This document shows, in pieces, positions 10,056 to 21,770 of a DNA stretch of 44,236 nucleotides. The stretch covers positions 1-44,236 of the forward strand of contig NW_026516433.1 in the NCBI RefSeq assembly GCF_025602895.1, written 5' to 3'. Both the position numbers and the translations under genes were made by a program. This DNA is from Polychytrium aggregatum (taxonomy: Eukaryota; Chytridiomycota; Chytridiomycetes; Polychytriales). The notes beneath the pieces were generated by a model. That model searched no databases and was not told the DNA's origin. It was given only the letters and a program-made list of their open reading frames with translations. How positions within the stretch are numbered: the first letter of the stretch is position 1; the number at the start of each line of letters is the position of its first letter.

Positions 10056-10918
10056 ATGCAATCGCTGCCAAATCGACCGTTTGCAAAGAAGCTCTTGCCA
10101 GGCGATATCGGCGCCCTGCAGGCCGGGTTCGCTCGCCGCTCGGCGCCGGTGCTCTATCACTCCGAGACCGGCCTGCCCATCGACGAGGACGAGCTTGGAT
10201 ACGATAGCGGGGATGCTATGGACTCGTCATGGGTGTCCGGGCTGGCCAAGCAGGTAGCAACTTTGGTCCTCCCTGAGTCCCCGGGGCCTCGCTGGTCGCT
10301 CTGGGCGATATCGCTTGTTCATCCTGATCGAGGGACTGACTCTGGCTCCACAACCCTGGATCTGGGCATTGTTTTGTTTTCCTTTATGAAATGGGCACTT
10401 AGGAAATCGACGCTATCCACGGGCTAACGGAATCGGGACGACGCTTTCTGATACTGTGGAATGGATTCTTTGGAACCCAGAGGCAAGTCCACCTCACCGA
10501 TCGCCGGGTATACCCGCAACTGTGGCCAACCTGCCTCCGTCTCTCGTCCGACAGAGTGTTCCGGTCCGACCTAGTTGTCGAGTCGATTCGGTCATTTATC
10601 ACAAAGGTGAGTGATGACTTACAAGTGGATGGTATCGAGGACCACAGAATGGCCATGTGCGGGACTGCAGTCAACAGTGTCGTTCCGGTGTGGCCCTTTA
10701 TGACCCTGTGCCAATCTGTCAGTACACCAGCTATCTGGCCTGCCACCACTGACAGCTCGACACTCTTTTCCATGAAATCTGGACAGCACGAACCCGAGAT
10801 CGATCGCCGTCAGCTCGCTATGGCTCTTCTCCGACGCCAGAATTTGGGCTTGCTGAGCCCAAGCGAGACCATGACTCTGCTGCAGCATTTCTCCTCTCTC
10901 CGTGGTTGTCCCAAGTAG
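10056..10918 (+). CDS. small VEFS-box protein (SUZ12-like, Polycomb PRC2)
   Basis: Three exons, 10056-10253, 10403-10606 and 10787-10918, all joined in phase 0, give 177 residues. The protein starts almost directly with 'LYHSETGLPI' then acidic 'DELGYDSGD', and continues with 'HGLTESGRRFLILWNGFF'. This order matches the VEFS box of SUZ12/EMF2/VRN2: a His-Ser-(x)-Thr-(x)-Leu-Pro start, an acidic Asp-Ser-(Glu/Gly)-Asp stretch, then a helix with Leu-Trp-Asn. In PRC2 the VEFS box binds and activates the EZH2 methyltransferase for H3K27 methylation. SUZ12 is usually 600-750 residues with an N-terminal zinc finger and RBBP4/JARID2-binding regions; none are present here. An in-frame stop just upstream of the ATG argues against a longer N-terminus unless upstream exons exist that I could not see. 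The match is by motif only. Confidence 0.
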
Positions 10919-11461
10919 CAGCGGCGCCGAATCGCTGCCAGACTCTGAGGCAAAAACATCACGACAGGCAGGACGATTCACGAGCTGCCCGGCATTCCGT
11001 AGGGCGCTTGTGGGGTCGACGATACCGATGAAGCAGGGGGCAAACCCATCCACCCAGATAGAGCCTATCTGTCCGGACGCAGCGGCAGTGCGAGATGGTA
11101 GAGAGGCCGTTGGCGGTGCCCAAGGGAACAATGACCTTCCCAACTGGACTTGCATCAATCCATCTCGATCCTGCTGGGCCTGTGTCTCCGCTTCGTTCCT
11201 GCAGGCGTCCTCCTGGTCTGCTGTGTGGATGTTTCTGGATGGCCGAACATGGCTCCCCGTCTCGCCGAGGAGCCCAGTCCAGCCGAGGGGCGACAACTTT
11301 GACATGCTTGGTATCGAGATAGCTGGACGAGGGATGCCCGCACCTGCGCTCGAGCTTGCTCTATGGTGACAGCCGGTCCTCGCGGTCCGGGTCGGCGATG
11401 GTGCAGACTCGATGCAGTCCGTCCATGACCGAGGAAGTGCAGTGCCGCGGCCCCTCGCCCC
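10919..11461. other. intergenic, VEFS gene to cyclin
   Basis: No recognised gene. Open frames here are shadow frames without domains. It should contain the VEFS 3' end and the cyclin promoter and 5' UTR. Confidence 0.
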
Positions 11462-14004
11462 ATGCCCCCCTCAAACCCACCATCGCTCGGTCTGCCTTGC
11501 CTCTGGCCGCCCTGCATCGTCCACCACGCCTGCTCTCGCACTTCCGATGCGTCCATGATCAAGAACAGCCGCCGCTCCATGCCCAAACCGCCATCGACCT
11601 CGTCTTCATCGACACCGAACCTGCCGTCGTTCTCGCGGCCGCATTTCAAGGGCGGCCAACATCACCACCGGCGACGGAATCTTGACGACGGTCGTGACCC
11701 GGCCTCGTCTGCGTCCTCTCACCCGGTTACTGCCCGGACTCCAGGCTCGACGTCGACAGCAGGCCGACCGCACCCCACGACCATCAATACCAGTGCCGGG
11801 CTCCTCGCCAGCAACCCAGCCGGCAATCCAGCCGGCAATCCAGCCAGTCCCAGTCCAAGCACCGCCCTCCCCAGCCCGCATCCCAACAGCGCCGACGGGA
11901 TCGATCTTCGCAGCTTTGCCGGCAGCAGCGCCAGTTCCAACGACAGCCTCATCCAAGGCGAGAGGACATGGCTCTACAACAAGCAGGATCTCACCCCAAA
12001 CCTGCCCTCGATACGGGACGGAATGGCCGAGGATGAGTTCCGCACGCAGATTCAAGCTGGATGCGACCTCATCAATCGCGTGGGCATGAGGCTTGGCCTG
12101 TACGGAAAGCCGTTCCTTTTACCGACCCCCTCCTCTGAGACTTCCTGATCCTGTGTGCTTTGGCTGCAGTGCTATGCTTGCCCCCCCCCTTCCTCGCGCA
12201 TTTGTGATGAGTACGGATCAAACCCTCATCAATCGACGAGATCGATTGCACGAGCGGTTCATCGCACGGTCGGCTTTACGGCTACTCAGCATCCCCTTCT
12301 CGCTTCGTGGTCGCCGAGCTTATGTTTCCGATACCGAGATCAGTATCCGCATCTTTGCGTCACTTACTGATCTCCGTCTGCATCTGTGTCCTCTTCCGAT
12401 CGCCCAAACGCACGACGAACCAACACCGATGTATCGACCCCACCACCCCCGCGCCGCAGATCATCCCTGGTTGTGTCAACAGCGTGCATCTACTTTCACC
12501 GATTCTACGTTCGTGAGTCGCTGATGGAGTACAGAGGACCGGTGAGTCAACCCGCCTTGCTCTATCCACCGCATATCCCGCTCTTGTGGCATCTCCAGTC
12601 CGATATCGCCGACCATGGAGCTGAAGAGCAACGGCATGACTTTCGTGCATGTGTATCTCTGACATTTTTCTTTCTCTGGGCTGGGCAAATATGTGCGTGT
12701 GTCGGTGTTCTCTCGCCAACGCCAGGATATTGCGGCCAGCTGTATGTATCTGGCATCCAAGGTCGACGAGTCATTCCGGAATCTGTCGGCGTTTATTCAA
12801 GCATTCCACAACTGCACCTCGAGCTCCTCTGTGAACCTGGCAATCGAAGAGCCCCTCGACGAGACATCCAAGGTGCGGCTGCGAAAGCATCGAGTGCTCT
12901 GGCCATCGCAGCGCAAGCACTAGTCGCAGATCGCCATCACTATCGCCATCGCCATCACACTGAATCCCTCTGCCCTGGTGCTGGACCATCTCTCTAACTT
13001 ATTTTCGTCGACACCCTGGCCCGGTGGGATACGGAACCACAGGAGTTTTGGAAATGGAAGGACAACATCCTGCACAACGAGTACGTTGTTGCAGAGGCAC
13101 TTTGCTTTGATATCCATATCGAATTAGCTATCATCAAGGTCCTGAAGATGCTGAGGGAGATGAACGGTACCTGTTCGGCCCGCTTCGAAACCTTGTCGTC
13201 GAGTCGCCTGATGGAGACGCTCTGCAGAGCTGACTGGCTTTCGAACTTTGCTGATTCGAGCTTCCTTCCTTCCTTCCTTGTCCTCGGCCTGGCATCGCTG
13301 TCTGCCGAATCCGATATCACCGATCTGACGCGGATATGATGACAGCGTCAAAAGAGCTGAGCAAGGCAGCCTATGAGTTTGCGCGGATGAGGTATGGCCA
13401 TGTGTTCGATCAGCACAGCTCCTGACAATCGACAGTTGAGTCTGGGAGCCGATCAAGGGAGCCAACCAAATCGAGGAAATGCATGGCGAGGCATCGTCTC
13501 ACCTTTCCTGCGTCATGCTCTTCCTGTTTAGCTCAAACTATGGCCTCTGTCTGTACTATAGCCCAATCGAACTGGCCGCAGGTAAGAGGCGGTCTCGAGC
13601 CGGAAGGACGGGGGTGACAGAGAGCCGATACTCGGGCTTGTCTGAGATGCTCACACCATTGCTCTCGGTGTCGACTCTTGCGCCAGCCGCAATATACTAC
13701 GCCGGCGAACAGTTACCCGCAGTGTCACTAAACCACACAAAGTTTTGGGAAACAACACTCAAAATCGACTTGGCGCGAATCGAAGGTAGGGGGGTGTGTT
13801 TGCGGCGATCGGCCCCGGTGGAATCGATGCGATTGTGTGAGCATTCCGGACAGGAGCACTGTCGCTGCCCGATTCCAGCATCGCAGGTGGCCCAGGTCGA
13901 GTGGTTTCTGATCAGCCAAGCGTTTCTGACTCGGACGCCACGCTTTCTGTCCGGCTCTCGATCGTTCTGCAGAAATCGTGGTCGAGAGCAAGCAAGTGTG
14001 CTAG
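11462..14004 (+). CDS. cyclin K/T-type transcriptional cyclin
   Basis: Eight exons: 11462-12099, 12460-12541, 12726-12872, 13043-13166, 13346-13391, 13532-13581, 13687-13785 and 13973-14004. All phases agree and the total is 405 residues. Residues 1 to about 170 are Ser/Pro/Asn-rich and disordered, including three Asn-Pro-Ala-Gly-type repeats (about 11811-11850). Cyclin box 1 begins with 'WLYNKQDL...PSIRDGM', then 'STACIYFHRFYVRES' and 'IAASCMYLASKVDE', the hallmarks of cyclin K/T/Ctk2. Cyclin box 2 includes 'ASKELSKAAYEFARM' and 'YSPIELAAAAIYYAG'. Known family role: partner of CDK9/CDK12-type kinases that phosphorylate the RNA polymerase II C-terminal domain. Which one (P-TEFb or CTDK-I) cannot be told here. 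An in-frame Met near 11555 is an alternative start within the disordered region. Confidence 0.
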
Positions 14005-14569
14005 CAGCTCGATCCAGATGCTTCTCAACGGATGCCCGCTCCCTCACACAGCCGTCGGCCCATTCCCACGTTGTCTGGGAATGTGTGCATCTTGGAAGTT
14101 CCTGTGTGCCCCGCTATCAGGGCCTGGCGGGATGGAATAGATCTGGACCACACGTCCAAAGCAGCCAACACCCTCGATCCCGTAAATCGGATCCAGCGAT
14201 GCATGGTGATGCCATGCGTTGTGGAGTGATGTGATGTGGCGGGCGGGGCGATTTCGCAGCGATCACCATGTTGACAAATGCCGGCTTCCCAGGCCCCTGG
14301 CGACCCAAGTGTGCCCAGCCTTGTTGCTGTGGGCGTGTTGCGCCTCGCCCGGCCTCGGTCCCGTCCTCGCTCTCGACGAGAAGGCAAGCCCGCTTTCGCC
14401 ACAGCGAGAGCCAATCGCGCGCGTGCGATGGATTCGAAATGTGGGCTTGTTGTGTGCCAACACCGCGCCCTGGAAACCCAACCGCCCACAGGTACAAAAC
14501 CCAGCACAGACACCGCCATCTGACCAACAGAGCACGATCTCCCCCCTCTCCTCCGATCCAGAATCCGCC
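14005..14569. other. intergenic, cyclin to DsbA-like gene
   Basis: No recognised gene on either strand. Both neighbours are on the plus strand, so this holds the cyclin 3' end and the promoter of the DsbA-like gene. Confidence 0.
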
Positions 14570-16125
14570 ATGTCCAAGGTCATCTCCATCGCCATCACCT
14601 CCGACACTGTCTGTCCCTGGTAGGACCAGCGCCGCAAGCGGGTCCGACCGACTCCTGCTTTGAGCGTTGGAGCGAGGGCGAGAGTGACGACACCGACGGC
14701 TGACGATTGCTGTTCGTTGCGGTGACCGACAGGTGCTTCATTGGCAAACGGCGTCTCGAGAAGGCCATCCAAATCGTGAGTACACATCCGCACCCGGTGC
14801 AGCGAGTGCAGCACCGAATCGTCGAGAAGCAAGAAGCGAGCGGCAATGGGGGCGTGGAAGAAACCATTGATCCCCCAGAAGGCGATCCGCAACCCATACC
14901 TTGCGCTTATCAGCAACCACCGTGTCTCCGCCGTCATTGCCGCTGTCGCATCATGCTTGGTGTATCGTACAGGCCCGGGCCAAGGACCCCAATGTCCAGT
15001 TCGACATCACCTATAAGCCATACGAGCTCGACTCGACCCTGTCCACCACGGGCCGCAAGAAGCAAGAATACTACATCGGACGCTTCGGACGTGACCGTTA
15101 CGAGCAAATCACTGCGTACACCAACCAGGTGGGAAAGCAAGAGGGCATCAACTTTTCTTGGAACGGCGACATCTCGAGGTAGGCAAAGCACGGAGCAGAA
15201 GAGGCGGCAAACCGTCGCTCCACAGCCGGTGTGTCGGTCGACGACAAATTGATGCTTTTCCACGAACATCGATGTATGGGCAGTACTTCCCCCCACCCCT
15301 TGGACTTGATGCTGACAGATCCATCCGCCAATATGTGCAGCACATTCCAGAGCCATCGTCTACTTGATTTCGCCAAATCGGAGGGTGTCCAATATCAGGT
15401 GAGAACGGTGTGCCTGGCAGGGCTCGTCTGTGTTGTCCAGCATTTCGCATCATCAGCATCAGCATCAGCATCAGCATCAGCATCAGCATCAGCTTCATCG
15501 CGGGACAGTCGGTCCTCCTCCCAGAATCTTATCGCCCAACTGATTCATTTGCCGCTCTATATCACCCCCTTCCGACCGGGATGCCTAACGCTAGCTGGCC
15601 GAAGAGCTGTTCAAGGCGTATTTTGAGCAAGAGCGGAACATCTCGGATACCCAAGTCCTGGCCGATGCAGCTGCCAGTGTCGGCCTGAACCGCGAGCAGG
15701 TCGTGGAGCTGCTTGAATCCGATCGGGATGTCGACAGAGTCCGCAAGGACATCCAGGTAATGCGACAAGGATGCGCCTGCAGAACCACAGCCAAAAGCAG
15801 AAAGGCAATGGCTATGTCTGACAGGGCGATCAAGCTTTCTCTTTACATGGAATGCGTGAGGTCCATAGTGATCCTCATCCATCGCGGACTCGGCCTGACA
15901 CACTCGCTCTCTGCTCGCTTCCCACACACCGGCATCCAATGAACAAGTCGGCCAAGCGTAGCTCTGTAAATGGGGTGCCACACTTTGTCATCAACGGCAA
16001 ACACGAGCTGTCGGGGGCTCAAGATCCAGAAACCTTTGCCTCGGTGAGTGCGAGGCATCCATGTGCAGTGCAAACCCACCCATTTCCCTGGCCTTTGTTC
16101 TGCTTCAACCCCGTAGAAGCTGTGA
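14570..16125 (+). CDS. DsbA/FrnE-family thioredoxin-fold oxidoreductase with C-terminal SKL
   Basis: Seven exons: 14570-14619, 14733-14775, 14973-15178, 15341-15398, 15595-15756, 15948-16043 and 16117-16125. Phases agree and give 207 residues. The start is at the family-typical place, with 'ITSDTVCPWCFIGKRRLE' and Cys15-Pro-Trp-Cys18 as active site; intron 1 splits the Trp codon. Also visible are 'STFQSHRLLDFA', 'AEELFKAYFEQERNISD' and 'NGVPHFVINGKHELSGAQ' with the cis-Pro loop. These identify the FrnE/2-hydroxychromene isomerase-like branch of DsbA. The last exon is only 9 nt and, with the preceding Ser codon, ends the protein in Ser-Lys-Leu, a canonical peroxisomal PTS1. No signal peptide is present, so a cytosolic-to-peroxisomal location is inferred. 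Substrate unknown. Intron 4 carries a (CATCAG)n array. Confidence 0.
15450..15493. repeat. hexanucleotide microsatellite (CATCAG)n in DsbA-like intron 4
   Basis: About seven copies of CATCAG within intron 15399-15594. The unit is divisible by three, so an artefactual Ser/Ala/Ile run is open in several frames. Confidence 0.
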
Positions 16126-16828
16126 AGAGAGCGTAGACTCGGCCTGTGTCTCTGGGCTCGCTGGAGAAGAAGATGCGGCAATAATGCGCCTTGCTTTCTT
16201 CATCCATCTCTGTTTCGGCCGCGACTTTCTCGACGCTTCTCTCCGGTTCGCATGGTGGCTTACTCCTCCTTTTCCCTCCGTCACAGATCTTTTCTAGGAC
16301 CCAATAACCCACTCAGCAAGCCTCTCCACACCAAAACTTGCGGCTGAATCCACCAACCTTCATCTTCGTTGCCCATCTTGTCCGGTTAGATATTCAGTGC
16401 CTTTGCCACTATTGAAGAAATGAGTCAAGAACAAGCGGCGGCCGATTTATTGCCCAATAACACTGGTTGTGAATTGTTCCCTCGTGCACGATTTGGAACA
16501 CTGTAGAGATGTCATAACGAGGACGATAAGGAAAGGCCGGCAATATATACTTGTCTACACGATAGACTCTGGCGGACCAGGATCAACCCAGGCCTAAATC
16601 AACCTCGGGTCAGATCAAACAAAATCAGAAAGGAGGACACAGTCCTGAAGGAATGTTGCTGATCGGCCACAGCTACACTATGTGGAATCAACTCTTGCAT
16701 CGACGGAGCGGATGGATCGATGGGAGAGACTGGATCCAAGAGCCGCATGTTGTGATGCTTGCGGGATGCTTCACGCAATGTTCCTTGTAACATGAAAGCC
16801 ACCAACACAGCGCCGCACGGGGGGGGGC
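16126..16828. other. convergent intergenic region
   Basis: Lies between the 3' ends of the plus-strand DsbA-like gene and the minus-strand YOP1 copy. I see no further gene. A minus-strand open frame at 16599-17063 has no recognisable domain and overlaps YOP1 exon 5 in another frame. Confidence 0.
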
Positions 16829-18166
16829 CTATTCCAACTTGAGATTCTGTCCGACGTTCTCCATGGTACTCTGGGGCGGGGAGCATGAGATGGGCCATCG
16901 AGACATGTGAACGGCGGGACATGGTGACAACGGACGCGATTGAATCCAAAGATCCTCCATCAACGGATATGCACGAATACAGTGTCGCTACAGCCAATCG
17001 AGTGGACCACCTCAGCGATCGATCCCCTATGCTATCAAACGATGGCCCGAGTCGCCCGAGCACCTACTTGGACCTTGGAGCCAATTTTATCAATGTTGCC
17101 CTGCTGCTGCACGAGCAGCGGTCGGAAGAACTTTTCGTAGAGGTATTGGGCGCCCTGGCGATTCACCATCCCCCGCACGATGAGAAGCGGAAAGGGAAGG
17201 GAGGCTGTTAGTGAAGGATGCGGTGGCGGCAATGTCTCCCCCCCCCCACATGCGTTGGAAAGGAATGGGCCACACTTGCTCACCTTGAACTGGGGCAGGA
17301 TCAGGAAGATGACAAAAAATGTCTTGAACAGATAGTACAACGGCAGCCAGTAGAGAATGTAATCAACAAAGAACTCGAGGGTGTTGATCAGAGCAAACAC
17401 AACCCAGTACGTGAGCCTGTGTGCAGCGGCAACGAGAGCAGCCGTGGTCAGTGGGCAAAACTGGATGCAGGACCTTCAACGGAGAGCGAATCGACCGAAG
17501 ATCCGGACGGTGGACCTGATCAAACCGTGTCGGCCTGATCGACCTCGTCCGCGGCAGAACGGTATCAACAGGAGCAGGCTCTACAGGATGGCGAAGCAAG
17601 GATTCCTCATTTCTCGGCGACCGTGGCCAAACCGAGGGCTCGGAGCACATACCATTGCGTATCGTCATCCGTCTGGGGCGTCTCGAGGGCCTTGAACGAG
17701 GCGTAAGCGGGATACACAAATCCCAGCAGCTGGGTCAGCAGCTGAGCCCAAGCATTCAGAAGGATCATGACGAGGAAGAGCGAGACGCCGCCGGCGACCA
17801 GATACGACTTTTTGACGTTGGTCTTTGCTTCGGCAAGGGCCAGGATTGGGTACTTGTTCAGCTCGGCCTCGAACTGCCATGAGGAGAACAGCATCGCGGG
17901 CGTCAGTGCGAGTCAGCGGACAGCGCACGAGAGCGAATACACTCGCCCGAAGGGCAGGTGTGGTATTCAGATATCATGCACCGTATGGCCATGCAAGGAT
18001 GACGGGAATGAGCAGGTTCGATGGAACAGTGGAAGTAACGCGAGCCAAGGGTCACTGGGATCGCATATCTCGCGAGTGCAGCCTCGAGGAGCCCAGCTGC
18101 AGAGCGCAACGGGCGGCGACATACCCGAGCCCAGTGCAGCTTGATATTTTCGGAAGCAGCAGCCAT
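16829..18166 (-). CDS. YOP1: YOP1/REEP5-family ER membrane-shaping protein, copy A
   Basis: Five exons on the minus strand: 18166-18125, 17873-17653, 17416-17284, 17154-17068 and 16870-16829. Phases agree and give 174 residues. The TB2/DP1/HVA22 domain is clear: 'GFVYPAYASFKALE' plus two paired hydrophobic hairpins, the first at 'YLVAGGVSLFLVMILLNAW', and 'DYILYWLPLYYLFK'. This family inserts reticulon-like wedges into the ER membrane to curve tubules and also binds Rab/Yip partners. The C-terminal exon is short and amphipathic ('TMENVGQNLK'). Exon lengths 42, 221, 133 and 87 nt are identical to copy B at 19338-20839, so the two are tandem duplicates. Copy A is more diverged from textbook YOP1 at both ends; its last exon is the least certain part. 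Confidence 0.
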
Positions 18167-19337
18167 TCTTTTTGCGAGCGGGATGACGGTGAGATGGGGA
18201 GAAGTAAGGGAACGAGCGGGAAAACGCAAGGATCGACGCGACAGGAGCGTTCCAGTTCAAGCCAAGGCAAAAGCAGCGCGACGGAGGCGAGAGACGACGG
18301 GCCGACAGAGTGGAGGCGAGTTCAACTTGTGGAACGGAGGGTCGAAGGGCAGGATAGCGGCTCTATAAGTACGGATCGGAGCAGAGGGCGGAGGCGGCGG
18401 CAGCGGCGGGAAGGGCGCCAGGAAGGTTTCCAGGCGGGCCGGACATGCCAAGACCGGGGCTGAGGGCGGAGGACATTGCCAGGCGAGGGGGTCGAATATA
18501 GAAAGCGGGTGGAATGGTTCTCGGATCTGGACTGTGCCGTTGACAGCACGAGGCTCCTGGGCAGTCCGAAGGCAACCGAATAAGTGCGGGCGGGCGGCGA
18601 TCTGGTCATCTGCGAGAAACGAGCGCTGTAGATGCAAACTGTGGGATCCAGGGCGGGAGGGGACTGGTGAACAGTGGGCTTCTCGCCTCTGCAATCTCAT
18701 GATTCCACGCCATGTCCGTCGGCGGCGCTGATTGATCGGCGACTGCCCGGTTTCCATGACCGGGGTAGCATTCCACGTGGAGCCGCAGCAAGACCATGGC
18801 ATGTGTGTCTGGGTCAGCGCCCACATCGAGATCGGCATCGGCTCGCCGGCAGTGGCCGCTGGCCGTCATGTCGACACACTGGTTCGTGTCTTGGAAGCGA
18901 TGTATTTTTGCCGTTCACGTTCGGGGCCGCGGCGGCAAGAGGAGCATTGCAGACCAATACGAAACAAAGAAAGGGAGAAGAGAAAAAGGACAAAAGACGT
19001 TGGGAACGATGGAGAGATGCCTGGGCGTGAGGAACACAAAATCAAAGGAGGACGGAGCGGGCATGGCAGGCAAAGCGCCACCACCACCCGCCCGAGAGAC
19101 GAATTCGGTTGGACATGGGATTCATTTGGACGACCACGGGACGAAGGAACTGGATACAGAGATCCGGAGGAGGAGGCATCTGACGTCCATTCAGATCACA
19201 CCAGCACCATGAGGCCAGGAGCAGAGTCCAGAGTCACAAGGACAACGAAACAAGATACACGAAAGCTCGGTCAAAAATATAGACAGCCTTCTCCGGGAGG
19301 TTGGAGGGAGCCGGAGTAGACAAGACAGACATGCTCT
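18167..19337. other. intergenic spacer between the YOP1 copies
   Basis: 1.2 kb with no recognised gene. Overlapping low-complexity open frames on both strands have no domain. It should contain the promoter of copy A (right of 18166) and the 3' end of copy B. Confidence 0.
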
Positions 19338-20839
19338 TTAATCCTGCTTGAGGTTCTCGGAGGCGACGGCGACCTTGGCGGCGGTCTCCTCGATCTTGGT
19401 CTGTGAGGCCATGACGTGCAACGGAGCCACGGCGCGCAACGGAGTCAAGCAGAGCAAGTGCAGAATGGGTCAGTTGTGGCAAAGGCAGAGATGGTGAATG
19501 TGGTCCAGCCACGGCGCTACCCGATTAGAGGCGGAGAGACAGACGACACAGGCGGCTCGGGTGCATACCTGGGCCTTGGAAATGGCACCGTCAATGGCGC
19601 TCTGCTCCTTCAGGAGAACAGGCTTGATGAACTTGACGTACAGAACCTCAGCACCCTGGTTAAGCCAGAGACGAAGAAGTGAGTCGAAGAGCAAGGACGC
19701 CACGAAGGAAACAGCGAGCAAGGTGCAGCGCGGGTCCAATCATGCAGGAGTAGACAGTGGAGACCGGCGGAGGGGACATGCCAGAGAAGACTCGGGGCGG
19801 AAGCCGCCGATGCAGCCGAATGCTTACGCGGAAGTGGGGGGCGATCAGGTAAATGACCAGGAAGGCCTTGAAGAAGAAGTAGAAGGGGAGCCAGTACAGG
19901 ATGTAGTCGGTGAAGAACTCGACGGTGTTGACGAGACCAAAGACGATCCAGTAAGTCAGCCTGGAGAGAGCAAGGCAGCAGCGAGCGGGTGAGTTCGGGA
20001 TGCCCAGTGGGTGTGTACGGGATGTCCAGTGGGCGAGACGGCGCCTGCAGGAGAGGGGGGCAAAGCGGCCCGCAGGCATGGCAGAGAGAAGGGCAAAGAG
20101 GCCAAGGAGAAAAGAGCGGACACGAGCGGGCGGGGTCTCCACACAGCAATCCCACGAGCGACTCGCCGCGGTGGCTGGCTTGCGTGGAGCCGTCCCGGGA
20201 GTGTATCGATGGGGGGGGACGAGACGCACGACTGCCAAGGATGGAGGGAATGGCAGAGAACCATCCAGCGCAGGTTTGGTCGCAAAGGAACGAGCGAGGC
20301 GACAGAGGCGGATGGTGAGCACATACCACTGCTTGTCGTCCGACTTGCCAGGAGACTCGAGGGCCTTGAACGAGGCATAGGCGGGGTACAGGAAGCCCAG
20401 CAGGTCGGTGAGGAGCTCGCCCCAGACGTTGAAGAAGACGAGGACAAAGAAAACGACGATGGCGCCACCAGCCAGGTAGGTCTTGGGGACCTTGAGGGTC
20501 TTTTCGGCCTCGACGGCGAGGGGGATCTTGGAGAGCTCGTTATCGAACTGGGGAGACGGAAGAAAAGGTGTCAGAGCCAGGGTAAGTACGGCGGATGGAG
20601 GCAGTTGGCGGCGGCAAAACAAGCGATTCCGGGCGCATTCGCTGGATTCGGAGGACGACGAATGTAAAGAGCTGCATGAAGAAGAGAGAGAGACGAGGCA
20701 GCAGCACAAAGCCAAGCCAGCGAACGAGCAAGAGGGAAACAGAGAGTATGTCCGACAACGACCAGGGGGGTTGGCAGCGGACTGGACAGATGCACACCTT
20801 CTTGAGGTAGACCTGGAACTGCTCGGGGATGTTGGCCAT
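19338..20839 (-). CDS. YOP1: YOP1/REEP5-family ER membrane-shaping protein, copy B
   Basis: Five exons: 20839-20798, 20547-20327, 19960-19828, 19655-19569 and 19400-19338. Phases agree and give 181 residues, essentially the length of yeast Yop1. Features in order: a short cytosolic start 'MANIPEQFQVYLKK', a hydrophobic hairpin 'YLAGGAIVVFFVLVFFNVW', the family signature 'GFLYPAYASFKALESP', 'DDKQWLTYWIVFGLVNTVE', a second hairpin 'DYILYWLPFYFFFKAF', then an amphipathic C-terminus ending 'SENLKQD'. It is the better match to canonical Yop1 and probably the main ER tubule-shaping copy. Same exon lengths for exons 1-4 as copy A. Its promoter would lie right of 20839, in DNA rich in TTGATGTGG-type repeats. 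Confidence 0.
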
Positions 20840-21770
20840 TGTGTGCGAGAGACTGTGTTGGAAAGCGATGAGGAGGCTGCGGGAGGCAGATGGAGGATCG
20901 ACGGAGGATCGACGGAGGATGGATGAAAGGCAGAGTGCCGGGCGGGGATGAGATCTGGCGAGACGGGGGGGAAGGCGGCTGGCCGGTGGAGACGACACTT
21001 CGACGGGGTCGAAAAAGGCGAAATGGAAACGTTGCGCAGAGGAGCGTGCGCGAGCGCTGCGCAGCCGGTGTGAGTTTGCCGGTCGTGCAAGCGGTGTGTG
21101 GTGCGCGGCTGTGCTGCGCGAGTGGTTGCGGGTGTTGATGTGGTGTTTTGTGGTTGTTGATATGGTTGTTGATGTGTGTTGATGTGGATGTTGATGTGGA
21201 TGTTGATGTGGTTGTTGTGGTTATTGTGGTTATTGTTGTGCCGTGGCTGCACTGTTGCTCGTTAGACTCAGCGACCCCCGACAGTAACAACGGCTGCGGC
21301 TCTCGTGCCACACAGCCCCATCCGACCAATGCGCGCACGCGCGCCGCGCATGTACAGCGTGTCGGCCCGTCGGCGTGCCCACGGGTGGCGACCCCCCCGC
21401 CGCCACGCACGCCAAGCGCGATCGCCGCGGCCGCTGGTTGGTTCCGGCGCCCTCGTGTTGCCCACACCCGCTCCAGAGCGAGCTCCAGGACCCGCCAGAG
21501 CACCACCAGGGGACGACAATCTCCCTTGCAGGTTATCTGCGGGTTCGTGGGCGCAAGGCGATCGGCGCTCATGGACCCAGCTCCAGTTCGGAATTGAAGC
21601 ACCCAGAACCCAGACATGATCGATGGGAGGGGCAACAAACGGCCATCGGGTGACATCATTCATCAATATTGGATCTTGGGATTGCGCAATGGAGATGGGC
21701 TTGGTTGCTCAGAAAGCGCTGCCCATCCTGATCGTGCATCTTCGCCCCGGCAACGATCTCTTTGTCCGTA
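20840..21770. other. intergenic, YOP1 copy B to PRP38B-like gene
   Basis: No recognised gene. Contains a degenerate GTTGATGTGGAT repeat (about 21135-21240). The rest is GC-rich with shadow ORFs. It should hold the YOP1 copy B promoter and the PRP38B 3' end. Confidence 0.
21135..21240. repeat. degenerate GTTGATGTGGAT-type repeat
   Basis: Imperfect tandem units of about 6-12 bp built from TTGATG, TGGATG and TTGTGG, upstream of YOP1 copy B. Confidence 0.

Noticed and set aside
12590..12660. Possible extra exon in the cyclin gene between exons 2 and 3
   Set aside because: Joining 12541 directly to 12726 keeps phase and gives exactly the loop length seen in cyclin K/T, so no extra exon is needed.
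18257..18838. Minus-strand 193-codon frame between the YOP1 copies
   Set aside because: Pro/Arg/Ser-rich with no domain or splice-supported partners; overlapping frames are open on both strands because of high GC.
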